DNA from: Henriciella pelagia
GTDB lineage: Bacteria; Pseudomonadota; Alphaproteobacteria; Caulobacterales; Hyphomonadaceae
DNA length: 64,000 nt
Assembly: GCF_002088945.1 (NCBI RefSeq)
Contig: NZ_NCSU01000008.1
Coordinates: 62,001 to 126,000 of the forward strand
Direction of reading: 5' to 3'
The notes below the pieces were generated by a model that had not been told where the DNA came from, made no database searches, and worked only from the letters and a program-made list of their open reading frames with translations. Both the position numbers and the translations under genes were made by a program. This document shows, in pieces, positions 16,957 to 25,780 of the stretch; the stretch's first letter is position 1; every line of letters begins with the position of its first letter.

Positions 16957-17493
16957 CTACCGCAGTGGTGCCGGGCAGTCGGCACCGTCCGGTCGGCGGC
17001 GGCCCGGCGCGGCTTTCTCCGCGAGGATGCCGGCGAGCTTGATGCGGTCGGATATCTGCCTGGCTGAATAGGTTTTGTCGACGCAGCTGATCGGCTCTCC
17101 GGTGTCTGATGCGATCATCACGGCAAGGCCAGTATATCCGCCATACCAGTCCCAGAGATAGGCCGCGTTGTGTACGCGCAGCAGAGCCTTCGAGGCCCTG
17201 ATCGTGGCCTGCCTGCTGTCATCGCCTGAGCGCAGATGGGTGAGGTCGACAGTGACGAGCTCAACCTCGTCGACCGTATAGCCTTCAAGAGCCCGGGCGA
17301 ATTTCGGTTCGAATTCGTGGCAGGAGGCGCACCAGTCAGCCGTGAAGTTGACGATCTTGACCGGGGCTTCGGCAAGGCTCGCCTGTGGGGCGAGCAGACC
17401 TAGTATAAGGACAGCAAACAGCAGCGCGCGGCTTTTACTCCGGTCTGCGAGCCGCTTAAGAGACAGAATGCTGCGATAATTCAAGGATGTCAT
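16957..17493 (-). CDS. periplasmic thioredoxin-like protein
   Basis: A thioredoxin-fold protein of up to 178 residues. A hydrophobic export signal (LLFAVLILGLLAPQASLAEA, about residues 24-43) precedes the fold, and the active-site-like motif DWCASC gives a CxxC near residue 57. A second region has a paired Cys (ISCVD) and the tail is Pro/Arg-rich. It is probably a periplasmic thiol oxidoreductase. The ATG at 17493 overlaps the start of the divergent transporter (17492), which is odd; a later non-ATG start is possible. Confidence 0.82.
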   Translation of the reverse strand: MTSLNYRSILSLKRLADRSKSRALLFAVLILGLLAPQASLAEAPVKIVNFTADWCASCHEFEPKFARALEGYTVDEVELVTVDLTHLRSGDDSRQATIRASKALLRVHNAAYLWDWYGGYTGLAVMIASDTGEPISCVDKTYSARQISDRIKLAGILAEKAAPGRRRPDGADCPAPLR

Positions 17494-18931
17494 GCTCGAT
17501 TTTCTGAACGACCTCATCAATGGCAAGATTCTGATTGCCGTTCTCATTCCGCTCGGTCTCATCTTCACAATCTGGTCCCGGGGTGTCCAGTTCAGACTGT
17601 TCGGCTCGATGTTTTCAGTCCTCGGCCAGGGCTTCCAGCATGAGACAGACCAGCCATCCTCCTTCCAGGCGTTGGCGCTGTCCGTGGCGGGGCGTGTTGG
17701 CGGGGGGAATATTGCTGGCGTTGCTGCAGCATTGGCGCTGGGCGGGCCGGGCGCGATCTTCTGGATGTGGGTTGTCGGCCTTGTCGGCATGGCGACGAGC
17801 TATTTCGAATGCACGCTTGCCCAGCTCTACAAGCAGAAGGAGCATAATGGCGACTTTCGCGGTGGACCGGCCTATTACATCAAGCACGGCCTCGGCAAGA
17901 AGCTCGGCAAGGCCGCGCCCGTGCTGGGTTTTGTGTATTCGTTGCTGCTGCTGGTGACATTTGGTTTTGCGTTCATCTGTTTCCAGAGCTTTGCGACGAC
18001 GAGTTCCATCGATTCCGCGTTTGATACGCCGCGTCTCTGGTCGGGCATTGGCCTTGCGGTCGTCGTCAGTCTTGTCATCTTTGGCGGCGTGCGCCGGATT
18101 GCGAGCGTGGCGGAGATCATCGTGCCGGTGATGGCTGTCTTCTATGCGCTTCTCGGCCTGTTCGTTCTGGTCACCCACCTGCCGCAGATACCGGGCGCCT
18201 TTGCAACCATCGTGACGAGCGCCTTCGGCCTCAATGAGGCGGTGGCCGGCGGCATTGGCGGCGCGATCATGATGGGCGTCAATCGCGGCCTGTTCTCCAA
18301 TGAGGCGGGGCTCGGCTCAGCGCCGAATGTGGCGGCGGCCGCCTATGTCGAGCATCCGGCCCAGCAGGGCATGGTACAGTCCCTGTCTGTGTTCATTGAC
18401 ACGATCATCATGTGCACGGTGACAGCGCTGATCATCATCCTGTCGACGCAGTCCTACCTTGGTGTGGATGACGAGGTACAGGGTGTGCTGACGCAGCTTG
18501 CCCTCGCCGATCATGTCGGCGGATGGGCGGAATATTTCATCGCCTTTGCGCTGTTCCTCTTCGCCTTCTCCTCGATCATGTATTCCTATTATCTCGGCGA
18601 AAACGCCGTCGACTACTACATCCCGGACAATATGATCGCGGTGAACATCTACCGGGTGATTGTCATCGGCTTTGTCGTTCTCGGCTCGACCGTCCAGCTT
18701 GGCGATGTGCTGAGTTTCAGCGATGTCACGATGGGCCTGCTGGCGATGGTGAATTTGTTCGCTGTGGCTCTGCTCTTCCCGATTGGCCTGCGCGTCATGA
18801 GAGACTTTGACGCGCAGCGCAAAGCTGGCGTGAAAGTGCCGATGTTCGACGCGGACAAGTTCGACGATCTCGATATCGACAAGTCAGCCTGGCAGCTGAC
18901 CGAGCGGTCTCATGAGGACACGCCTGCTTAA
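17492..18931 (+). CDS. AGCS family sodium:alanine/glycine symporter
   Basis: Inner-membrane sodium-coupled amino acid transporter of 479 residues with about 10-11 hydrophobic segments. The family motifs GRVGGGNIAGVAAALALGGPGA near the N terminus and GVNRGLFSNEAGLGSAP are present. Substrates of this family are alanine, glycine or serine. AAGGA lies about 5 nt before the ATG and the N terminus matches family starts, so 17492 is well supported. Because the thioredoxin-like gene diverges from the same bases, the promoter must lie within that gene. A perfect palindromic terminator follows. Confidence 0.93.
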   Translation: MLDFLNDLINGKILIAVLIPLGLIFTIWSRGVQFRLFGSMFSVLGQGFQHETDQPSSFQALALSVAGRVGGGNIAGVAAALALGGPGAIFWMWVVGLVGMATSYFECTLAQLYKQKEHNGDFRGGPAYYIKHGLGKKLGKAAPVLGFVYSLLLLVTFGFAFICFQSFATTSSIDSAFDTPRLWSGIGLAVVVSLVIFGGVRRIASVAEIIVPVMAVFYALLGLFVLVTHLPQIPGAFATIVTSAFGLNEAVAGGIGGAIMMGVNRGLFSNEAGLGSAPNVAAAAYVEHPAQQGMVQSLSVFIDTIIMCTVTALIIILSTQSYLGVDDEVQGVLTQLALADHVGGWAEYFIAFALFLFAFSSIMYSYYLGENAVDYYIPDNMIAVNIYRVIVIGFVVLGSTVQLGDVLSFSDVTMGLLAMVNLFAVALLFPIGLRVMRDFDAQRKAGVKVPMFDADKFDDLDIDKSAWQLTERSHEDTPA

Positions 18932-18960
18932 GCAGCGCGGGCGCCAACTCGCAAAACGAA

Positions 18961-18988
18961 AAGGCCGGCTCGAATTCGAGCCGGCCTT
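18961..18988. terminator. bidirectional terminator
   Basis: A perfect 28-nt palindrome whose halves read AAGGCCGGCTCGAA and TTCGAGCCGGCCTT, with A-rich sequence before it and TTGCATTTT after. It serves the convergent transporter and the redoxin fusion gene. Confidence 0.85.
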
Positions 18989-19014
18989 TGCATTTTAACT
19001 GGCAGGGTGCCGCC

Positions 19015-21084
19015 TTATGGCTGGCCGGAGCTTCTTGCGCGTTCGCGCATTCGCTGCATGACCGCATTCATCTGGGCAAATTCTTCCTTCGACAGCGCGC
19101 CGCTCTTGTCGGTGTCGAGGGCAGGGAAAACCGGCTTGAGGCGGTCGCCCATCATGCCGCGCAGTTCGGCCAGTTCGATCTTGCCGTCGATATTGTCATC
19201 CATGGCACCGAACAGGCGATTGGCGTTCAGAGCTTCCTGATACTCGTCCTTGCGATTGTCCGAGGTTTCGTCCGCCCAGCGGAAGGAAAAGGAGGTGTAG
19301 AGCATTTCCTCATGGGATTGCTCGCCCCAGGTCACCTTTGCGTTCGGGTCCGGATTGGCGAAATTGTTTTCAGAATTGTCGTAGGTGTAACTGGCGATCA
19401 GCAGCGAGCCTGCGGGCACTTCAAGCGGCTCATCAAACTCGTATCCACGCTGCCAGTTGAAGTCATATTTCGGCAGGGAGATGAGGAGTTCCTCGCGGCC
19501 GTCCGGGAAACGGATCTTCATGTTCGAGGCATAGCCGCGATAGTGGGCATGCGGGAAGACGCGCTCAAGGATCGCATCGTGCGGCATCTCCAGATAGGCG
19601 GTCTCTACATGTCGGGCCGTGTTTGGCGGGATCTCGATCGAGGCGTCGAGGATCACGCTGGAGCGGCTGACATATTTCGGGACCTCGTCATGAAAGTAGA
19701 AGCCGATCTGCGTTACATCCGTCATCGGCTTGCCAGCCGGTGTGTAGTGCATCTGGAAGCCAATTGCGCCGCCAGCGGGCATTGGCGTGCCGATATCATC
19801 CTCGGCGATGGTGGATTCAGCGCCGACCGCATAGCCTCCCGTTGAGAACTCCCAGCGCCCGGTTGAGCCCCGGCCGTCTTCCGGCACTTCCGACATGTAG
19901 CCGGAGAGCACATGGTGGACGACTTCGCGCGCGCCGGCCTTCACCGTGGTTGCGCGGATCCATTTGTCTTCGGTCAGCGGGTTCTCGACGACCGGATAGG
20001 TGTAGTCGATGATGCCGCTCGCCGGGACGTCATAGGCCGGCAGGGTGAGGATCAGGTCCGGCTCGCCGAGCGGCCATTCGGGAATCTGAAGATTGGCCTC
20101 GGCCAGCGGATCACTCTCGCTGTCGCCGCGGGGCGCACCAGCCTCAATCCAGTGGATGAGTGTCTTGATCTCATCATTGGTGAGAGATTTGTCGTCCTTC
20201 CATTTGCCGACGTGCGGATCGGCATTCCAGGGCGGCATGCGGTCGGTGCGGATCACCTCGCGCATCATCGGGGCCCAGCCGCGCACGGTCTGATGGTCGG
20301 TCATGGCCCAGGGCGCGATACCGCCGACCGAGTGGCAGTCGGCGCACTTGTCGAGCAGGATCGGCGCGACTTCGGAGGCGTAGGAAATGTTGGCGTGCTC
20401 TTCCCTGTTGTCGCGCTCAGGGAAGTTGACGAGGCAGCCGGGGCTGAGGACAGGGCCTTCGACGGTGACGTCTTGGCCTGCGACGATCTGGTCGAGCGCT
20501 TCGGTAAGGAAGTGATTGTCGGCCTTTGCCCTTGCGCGCTCATAGGATTGGCGGTCATCGAGCGGGCCGTGATAGACGACCTTGAAGCCCTTGGCCGGGT
20601 CCAGAACAAACACTTCAGCGGTGCGCACGACGCCCAGCGACTCGCCGATGAGCTGGTTTTCATCGATCAGGACGGGCAGCGTGACGCCATATTCTTCGGC
20701 CTCCGCCTTCACGCTTTCGCGCGTGTCCTGCAGGTTCGAGTTCAGCATGAAGAACTTGATGCCCTGGGCCTCATATTGCGCGGCTATCTTCTGATAGTCC
20801 GGCACGGCGCCGCGGACGATCGGGCAGCCATTGCCGTGGGTCATGATAACCACGGCCGGGGCGTCGGCATGATAGAAGAGTTCGTGGGCCTCGCCATTCT
20901 GGTCGATCAGGGTGAAATTGTCGGCATATTCGGCGACATCGACGTCCGGCGCTTCGCCATGCTGCATGTCCATTTCATGCGCAGTCTGGCCCGATTGCGT
21001 CTCCGTGGAGCTTTGCGAGCAGGCCGTGACCAGCGCAGCGGCGGCGACTGACATTGCGAGCGTGTGGGCAGCGGTGATCTTCAT
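19015..21084 (-). CDS. lipoprotein with redoxin, cytochrome c, copper monooxygenase-like and EF-hand domains
   Basis: A 689-residue envelope protein. It begins with a lipobox signal (LVTACSQ, Cys near 22). Next comes a peroxiredoxin/thioredoxin-like domain (about 55-210) with one Cys in GNGCPIV, a single c-type heme motif CADCH near 250, then a PHM/DBH-like copper domain: HH in VVHHVL, His in QMHY, HxH in PHAHYRG and Met in EEMLY match the two copper sites. Two EF-hands (DDNIDGKIELAEL, DTDKSGALSKEEF) end the protein. Start 21084 follows GGGGAGGA. Likely a redox enzyme on the outer face of the cell; the substrate is unknown. Confidence 0.85.
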   Translation of the reverse strand: MKITAAHTLAMSVAAAALVTACSQSSTETQSGQTAHEMDMQHGEAPDVDVAEYADNFTLIDQNGEAHELFYHADAPAVVIMTHGNGCPIVRGAVPDYQKIAAQYEAQGIKFFMLNSNLQDTRESVKAEAEEYGVTLPVLIDENQLIGESLGVVRTAEVFVLDPAKGFKVVYHGPLDDRQSYERARAKADNHFLTEALDQIVAGQDVTVEGPVLSPGCLVNFPERDNREEHANISYASEVAPILLDKCADCHSVGGIAPWAMTDHQTVRGWAPMMREVIRTDRMPPWNADPHVGKWKDDKSLTNDEIKTLIHWIEAGAPRGDSESDPLAEANLQIPEWPLGEPDLILTLPAYDVPASGIIDYTYPVVENPLTEDKWIRATTVKAGAREVVHHVLSGYMSEVPEDGRGSTGRWEFSTGGYAVGAESTIAEDDIGTPMPAGGAIGFQMHYTPAGKPMTDVTQIGFYFHDEVPKYVSRSSVILDASIEIPPNTARHVETAYLEMPHDAILERVFPHAHYRGYASNMKIRFPDGREELLISLPKYDFNWQRGYEFDEPLEVPAGSLLIASYTYDNSENNFANPDPNAKVTWGEQSHEEMLYTSFSFRWADETSDNRKDEYQEALNANRLFGAMDDNIDGKIELAELRGMMGDRLKPVFPALDTDKSGALSKEEFAQMNAVMQRMRERARSSGQP

Positions 21085-21161
21085 ATGGTCCTCCCCAAGT
21101 CCCTGTTTCGCCGGCGGATTCACAATGGCTCCAGAAGGAGCGTCCGAACCGGTCGCGGGAC

Positions 21162-21183
21162 CGATAGTTGTATTCAACTATCG
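21162..21183. promoter_or_regulatory. palindromic operator-like site
   Basis: Perfect 9-bp inverted repeat CGATAGTTG - TATT - CAACTATCG, 78 bp upstream of the redoxin/monooxygenase lipoprotein start. Length and symmetry fit a dimeric TetR- or MarR-type repressor site. No U tract follows on either strand, which argues against a terminator for purB, which in any case runs away from this site. Confidence 0.5.
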
Positions 21184-21225
21184 TGGACCATTATGTCGCA
21201 GTTTGCAAGGAAAATGACGCTGGCG

Positions 21226-22521
21226 TCAGCCCTTGAAGACGCGGTCGAAGATCAGGTCGACACGCTTGAAATGGTAGTCGAGATCGAACAGGGCTTCGAG
21301 CTGTTCGTCGGTCAGCTTCGCGGTCACTTCGCTGTCCGCTTTCAGGTGGTCGAGGAAGGGGCCTTCGCCGGCCCAGGTCTTCATCGCGTTGCGCTGGACG
21401 AGGCGGTAGGAGTCCTCGCGGCTGACACCGGCTTCGACGAGGGCGAGGAGCACGCGCTGGGAGTTATGCAGCCCGCCAAGGCGCATCATGTTGTCCATCA
21501 TCCGGTCCGGATAGATGAGCAGGTTTTCGACGACGCCCGCCAAACGGTGGAGGGCAAAATCAAGGTGAATCGTGGCGTCCGGGCCAATGCCGCGCTCGAC
21601 CGAGGAGTGGGAGATATCGCGCTCATGCCAGAGGGCCACGTTCTCAAGCGCTGGCGTCACAGCCGAGCGGACGAGGCGCGCGAGGCCGGTGAGGTTTTCG
21701 GTCAGCACCGGGTTGCGCTTGTGCGGCATGGCGGATGAGCCCTTCTGGCCCTTGGAGAAGAACTCCTCGGCTTCTAGGACTTCGGTGCGCTGCAGGTGGC
21801 GCACTTCAGTGGCGAGACGTTCGATCGACGAGGCGACGACGCCGAGGACTGCGAAGAACATGGCGTGGCGGTCGCGCGGAATGACCTGCGTGGACACAGG
21901 CTCTGGCTCGAAACCGAGCTTCTCGGCGACATACTCTTCTACGCGTGGATCGATATTGGCGAAGGTGCCGACCGCGCCGGAGATCGCGCAGGTGGCGACT
22001 TCCTTGCGGGCGGCGACGAGGCGGTCGCGGCCGCGCGCGAACTCGGCATAGAAGGTGGCGAGCGTCACGCCGAAGGTGGTCGGCTCGGCATGGATGCCGT
22101 GGCTGCGGCCGATCTTGGGCGTGTATTTGTGTTCTTCGGCGCGCGTCTTCAGGGCGCCAAGAACGCGGTCCATGCCGACGAGCAGGAGGTCTGCGGCGCG
22201 CACCAGTTGCACGTTGAGGCAGGTGTCGAGCACGTCCGAACTGGTCATCCCCTTGTGCAGGAAGCGTGCGGGCTCTCCGACATGTTCGGCGACATTGGTG
22301 AGGAAGGCGATGACGTCATGCTTCACCTCGGCCTCGATCTCGTCGATGCGGGCGACATCGAAGCTTGCCTTCTCGCGCACGGCGGCGGAAGTGCCTGCCG
22401 GGATCTGGCCGAGCTCTTCCATTGCTTCGGCGGCCAGCGTCTCGATTTCCAGCCAGATGCCGTATTTGCTTTCAGGCGACCAGATGGCGGTCATCTCGGG
22501 GCGGGCATAGCGTGGAATCAT
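21226..22521 (-). CDS. purB: adenylosuccinate lyase
   Basis: Cytoplasmic lyase of 431 residues catalysing two steps of purine synthesis (SAICAR to AICAR and adenylosuccinate to AMP). The family signature [11 protein letters not shown] (about residue 264) is complete, along with TSSDVLDT and [12 protein letters not shown], which hold catalytic residues. The start [10 protein letters not shown] at 22521 follows GGAGATG; the longer frame to 22572 is not needed. The length is typical for the family. The 3' side faces the operator-like palindrome of the next gene. Confidence 0.96.
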   Translation of the reverse strand: MIPRYARPEMTAIWSPESKYGIWLEIETLAAEAMEELGQIPAGTSAAVREKASFDVARIDEIEAEVKHDVIAFLTNVAEHVGEPARFLHKGMTSSDVLDTCLNVQLVRAADLLLVGMDRVLGALKTRAEEHKYTPKIGRSHGIHAEPTTFGVTLATFYAEFARGRDRLVAARKEVATCAISGAVGTFANIDPRVEEYVAEKLGFEPEPVSTQVIPRDRHAMFFAVLGVVASSIERLATEVRHLQRTEVLEAEEFFSKGQKGSSAMPHKRNPVLTENLTGLARLVRSAVTPALENVALWHERDISHSSVERGIGPDATIHLDFALHRLAGVVENLLIYPDRMMDNMMRLGGLHNSQRVLLALVEAGVSREDSYRLVQRNAMKTWAGEGPFLDHLKADSEVTAKLTDEQLEALFDLDYHFKRVDLIFDRVFKG

Positions 22522-22587
22522 GGGGCATCTCCGTTGTTGCGGGCGTTCTACGCCGCGCGGCGGAGGGTGCAAGCCCTAGAGTCGCCT

Positions 22588-22959
22588 TCAGGTGTGCGGC
22601 TTCTTCTCCGACCATTGCAGGAGCGCATCGAGAGACGGGCAGAGCGACTGCCCCCAATCGGTGAGGTGGTACTCAACGCGTGGCGGGACTTCGGGAAACA
22701 CGGTGCGTTGCACGATGCCGTCCTTTTCCATCTGCCTCAGCTGCTGCGTCAGCATCTTCTGCGATATGTCCGGAATGGCGCGCTCAAGCTCTGAAAACCT
22801 GAGCGTCTGACCGCCAAACAGGTTGAACAGGATGGTGAGTTTCCACTTTCCCTCCAGCATCCGGATAATTTCTTCGACCCCGGCCGCTGCGGATTCTGCA
22901 GTGTATTCACGTTTCTCACCTGGAGGTGCGTTCCCCACTTTCTGGTCGGTTCTTGTCAT
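22588..22959 (-). CDS. HxlR family transcriptional regulator
   Basis: A 123-residue winged-helix regulator with the HxlR pattern: GKWKLTILFNLFGGQTLRFSELERAIPDISQKML (about residues 39-72), then LRQMEKDGIVQR and the wing PPRVEYHLTDWGQSL. The start MTRTDQK at 22959 is chosen because upstream frame residues are low in family character. It is divergent from the NTF2-SDR operon with 67 bp between starts, so it most likely controls that operon and itself. Confidence 0.9.
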   Translation of the reverse strand: MTRTDQKVGNAPPGEKREYTAESAAAGVEEIIRMLEGKWKLTILFNLFGGQTLRFSELERAIPDISQKMLTQQLRQMEKDGIVQRTVFPEVPPRVEYHLTDWGQSLCPSLDALLQWSEKKPHT

Positions 22960-23026
22960 CGATTTGGTGCCGTTCGATCTGAAGTCGCAGGACAGAATGC
23001 CCTGCGGGGCCAATAGGAGCAATGCA

Positions 23027-23347
23027 ATGACCTTGTCGAAACCAATCGCGGCCTTCTTCCAACTCTCAAAGCGGGCCAGCCAGGATGAGCTGAAGCATGT
23101 CTTTTCAGACACGGCGCACATCATTGATGAGCAGAAGGACCATGTCGGCTTTCCAGATATCGCCACCTGGTGGCGCGAGACGAATGAGAAGACGCCGTTC
23201 GAGTCCGTGCCGATGAAATCGCGGACCGAGAATGATCTCATCATCGTCACCGCCGAAGTGTCGGGCAGCTTTCCGGGAAGTCCAGTCATGCTCGATCATC
23301 GCTTCCGCGTGAAGGATGACAAGGTCGTGGAGCTCGAGATCAAATGA
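23027..23347 (+). CDS. SnoaL/NTF2-like protein
   Basis: A 106-residue small protein with the NTF2-like pattern ([20 protein letters not shown], then [19 protein letters not shown]). Such proteins are polyketide-cyclase-like or carry out small isomerase/hydrolase reactions; the ligand is unknown. AGGAG lies 9 nt before the ATG at 23027. It overlaps the next SDR gene by 4 nt (ATGA), so the two proteins are made together, and it is divergent from the HxlR regulator. Confidence 0.8.
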   Translation: MTLSKPIAAFFQLSKRASQDELKHVFSDTAHIIDEQKDHVGFPDIATWWRETNEKTPFESVPMKSRTENDLIIVTAEVSGSFPGSPVMLDHRFRVKDDKVVELEIK

Positions 23348-24129
23348 GCGGGGGCTGGCTGAAGCTTGAGGGCATGCGGGCCGTTGTGACGGGCGGCACC
23401 AAGGGCGCCGGCGCGGCAGTCGTCCGGACGCTGGTTGATGCGGGCGCGAAGGTCGTGGTCGCCTCGCGCCGGCAGCCCAATGAACCCGTCGACGGCGCGA
23501 CGTATATGCAGGCTGACCTTTCAGACGAGACCGGCCCGACCGATTTTGCGCGGCGGGCCGAAGAGCGCCTCGGCGGCATCGATATTCTTGCAAACATCGT
23601 CGGTGGGTCGAGCGCGCCTGCCGGTGGCTTTGCCGTGCTCGGTGACGACATCTGGCAGCAAGAGATCGACCTTAACCTGATGTCGGCAGTGCGTCTCGAC
23701 CGGGCCGTCGTGCCGGGAATGATAAGGCAGGGTAGCGGCGTGATCGTGCATGTCACGTCGATCCAGAGCCGGATGCCCCTGCCGGAGTCGACGACCGCCT
23801 ATGCGGCAGCCAAGGCGGCGCTGTCGACCTATAGCAAGGCGTTGTCCAAGGAGGTCGCGCCGAAGGGCGTGCGGGTTGTGCGCGTGTCGCCGGGCTGGAT
23901 CGAGACCGAGGCATCAATCGCGCTGGCCGAGCGGCTGGCTGAGAAGGCGGGAACGGACCTTGAGGGCGGCAAGCAGATGATCATGGACGGGCTGGGCGGT
24001 ATCCCGCTTGGGCGGCCTGCAAAGCCTCAGGAAGTGGCCGACCTGGTCGCATTCCTGGCGTCACCCCGTGCAGGAGCGATCACCGGCGCTGAGTATGTCA
24101 TCGATGGCGGAACCGTGCCTGTGGCCTAG
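23344..24129 (+). CDS. SDR family oxidoreductase
   Basis: A 261-residue classical SDR with TGGTKGAG cofactor motif (about residue 15), a variant structural motif NIVGGSS, catalytic Ser in HVTSIQS and Y-x3-K in YAAAK. The C-terminal [12 protein letters not shown] is typical. It is translationally coupled to the NTF2-like gene, and the HxlR regulator is divergent, so the operon may respond to an electrophilic or aromatic compound. That is inference; the substrate is not visible. Confidence 0.92.
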   Translation: MSGGWLKLEGMRAVVTGGTKGAGAAVVRTLVDAGAKVVVASRRQPNEPVDGATYMQADLSDETGPTDFARRAEERLGGIDILANIVGGSSAPAGGFAVLGDDIWQQEIDLNLMSAVRLDRAVVPGMIRQGSGVIVHVTSIQSRMPLPESTTAYAAAKAALSTYSKALSKEVAPKGVRVVRVSPGWIETEASIALAERLAEKAGTDLEGGKQMIMDGLGGIPLGRPAKPQEVADLVAFLASPRAGAITGAEYVIDGGTVPVA

Positions 24130-24131
24130 GT

Positions 24132-25082
24132 TCAGACTTCTTCCGCGAGCACGCGGGGGAGTTTGAAGGTGACGGTCTCGGTGGCCGTGGTGAAGGGCGT
24201 GACGGTGATGTCGAAGCGCGCCCGGCAGGCGGCGATGAGGCCCTGGACAAGGTCTTCGGGCGCTGACGCGCCTGCCGTGAGGCCAAGCGTCTCGACGCCG
24301 TCGAACCAGTCCCAGTTCACGTCCGACGCGCTGGCGACGAGCTTGCTGTCTTTCGCGCCGGCGCGTTTGGCGACTTCGACGAGCCGTTTGGAATTGGAGG
24401 AGGTTTCGGCACCGATGGTGAGAAAGAGATCGCAGCCCGTTGCCATGGCTTTCACCGCTTCCTGCCGGTTGGTGGTGGCATAGCAGATGTCTTCCTTGTG
24501 CGGCGTGGAGATGCCCGGAAAGCGCTGTTGCAGGATGGCGACGATATCGGCCGTATCATCGACCGAGAGCGTCGTCTGAGTGACAAAGGCGATATTGGCC
24601 GGGTCCTGTGGCTGGAAGGCGTAGGCGTCCTCGTCAGTCTCGATGAGGGAGATGGCGCCGTCTGGAAGCTGGCCCATCGTGCCGATGACTTCGGGGTGGC
24701 CCGCATGTCCGATGAGGACGATTTCGCGGCCAGCCCTGTAATGGCGTTCCGCCTCGACATGAACCTTGGAGACAAGCGGGCAGGTTGCGTCGACATAGAT
24801 CATGTTGCGACGGTCGGCTTCGGCGGGGACGGCTTTCGGCACGCCATGCGCGGAAAAGACGACGGGGCGGTCAGTCGGGCATTCATCCAGTTCTTCGACG
24901 AAGACGGCGCCGAGGCCTTCAAGACGTTGGACCACATGCTGGTTGTGGACGATCTCGTGGCGGACATAGACGGGTGCGCCCCACTTTGTGAGCGCCTCCT
25001 CGACGATCTGGATCGCACGGTCCACACCGGCGCAGAAGCCGCGCGGGGCTGCAAGGCGTATCTCAAGTGACCGCTTTGTCAT
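24132..25082 (-). CDS. ispH: 4-hydroxy-3-methylbut-2-enyl diphosphate reductase
   Basis: Last enzyme of the MEP isoprenoid pathway, a [4Fe-4S] reductase of 316 residues. The three cluster cysteines are in RGFCAGV (Cys17), ATCPLVSK and ICYATTNRQ, and the VGAETSSNS-like segment [12 protein letters not shown] and the AHGV motif are present. Start 25082 ([15 protein letters not shown]) follows GAGGAATGG. The convergent SDR gene stops 2 bp away. The lipoprotein gene downstream of 25200 is divergent. Confidence 0.96.
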   Translation of the reverse strand: MTKRSLEIRLAAPRGFCAGVDRAIQIVEEALTKWGAPVYVRHEIVHNQHVVQRLEGLGAVFVEELDECPTDRPVVFSAHGVPKAVPAEADRRNMIYVDATCPLVSKVHVEAERHYRAGREIVLIGHAGHPEVIGTMGQLPDGAISLIETDEDAYAFQPQDPANIAFVTQTTLSVDDTADIVAILQQRFPGISTPHKEDICYATTNRQEAVKAMATGCDLFLTIGAETSSNSKRLVEVAKRAGAKDSKLVASASDVNWDWFDGVETLGLTAGASAPEDLVQGLIAACRARFDITVTPFTTATETVTFKLPRVLAEEV

Positions 25083-25199
25083 CCATTCCTCCTCAGGTAC
25101 AAGCAGATGAGGCGTTGCGCCATTTGCTGGTGCCCGGTAACACTGCACACCTTACATGGACGGCCTGAAGCCTCAGGCCAAGAGCACAAGGCATTTGGT

Positions 25200-25757
25200 A
25201 TGCGCGTATTTGCTGTTCTGGCAGCCGGACTCTTCATCGCATCGTGTGGCAGCAACCCGTTGAGCCGTGCGCTCGACACGCGCCAGAATGCCGGCCCATG
25301 CCCGCCAGTGTCCGCCCTTTACGAGGCTTCCCGCATCGTTGAGGTGGTGGGCGACGAGCCCGTCTTTACCAATATCGCCTATACCGGAGAGATCACAGGC
25401 GTCGAGCTGATTTGCCGCTATGTCGATGACCGGCCGCTGCGCGCCGAGGTCGAGATCGATTTCGCATTTGGCAAAGGCCCGAAGGCCGATTCGAACCGCC
25501 ACAGCTATACCTATTGGGTGGCGGTGACGCGCCGCAGTTCCAAAGTGCTTGCCAAAGAGTATTTCACGGTCGACGCGACCTATGATTCCCGAGGCATTGA
25601 TGGGCGCAAGGAAATCATCCAGGACATCGTCATACCGCGCGCCGATGACACGATCTCGGGCGCGAACTTCGAAGTCGTGGTCGGCTTTGACCTCACCGAT
25701 GACCAACTTGCCTTCAACCGCGAAGGCCGCCGCTTCCGTCTCGACGCCGGCAGCTAA
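25200..25757 (+). CDS. lipoprotein, unknown
   Basis: A 185-residue lipoprotein: a signal MRVFAVLAAGLFIASC with lipobox Cys at residue 16, then a mixed domain with few charged repeats (AEVEIDFAFGKGP, KEYFTVDATYDSRG). The start at 25200 is chosen because the signal begins there; the frame extends upstream to 25107 without signal character. It sits 23 bp before argS, so the two may share a transcript. No function is assigned. Confidence 0.78.
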   Translation: MRVFAVLAAGLFIASCGSNPLSRALDTRQNAGPCPPVSALYEASRIVEVVGDEPVFTNIAYTGEITGVELICRYVDDRPLRAEVEIDFAFGKGPKADSNRHSYTYWVAVTRRSSKVLAKEYFTVDATYDSRGIDGRKEIIQDIVIPRADDTISGANFEVVVGFDLTDDQLAFNREGRRFRLDAGS

Positions 25758-25780
25758 GACCAGACATTCAAGGGGCTGCC

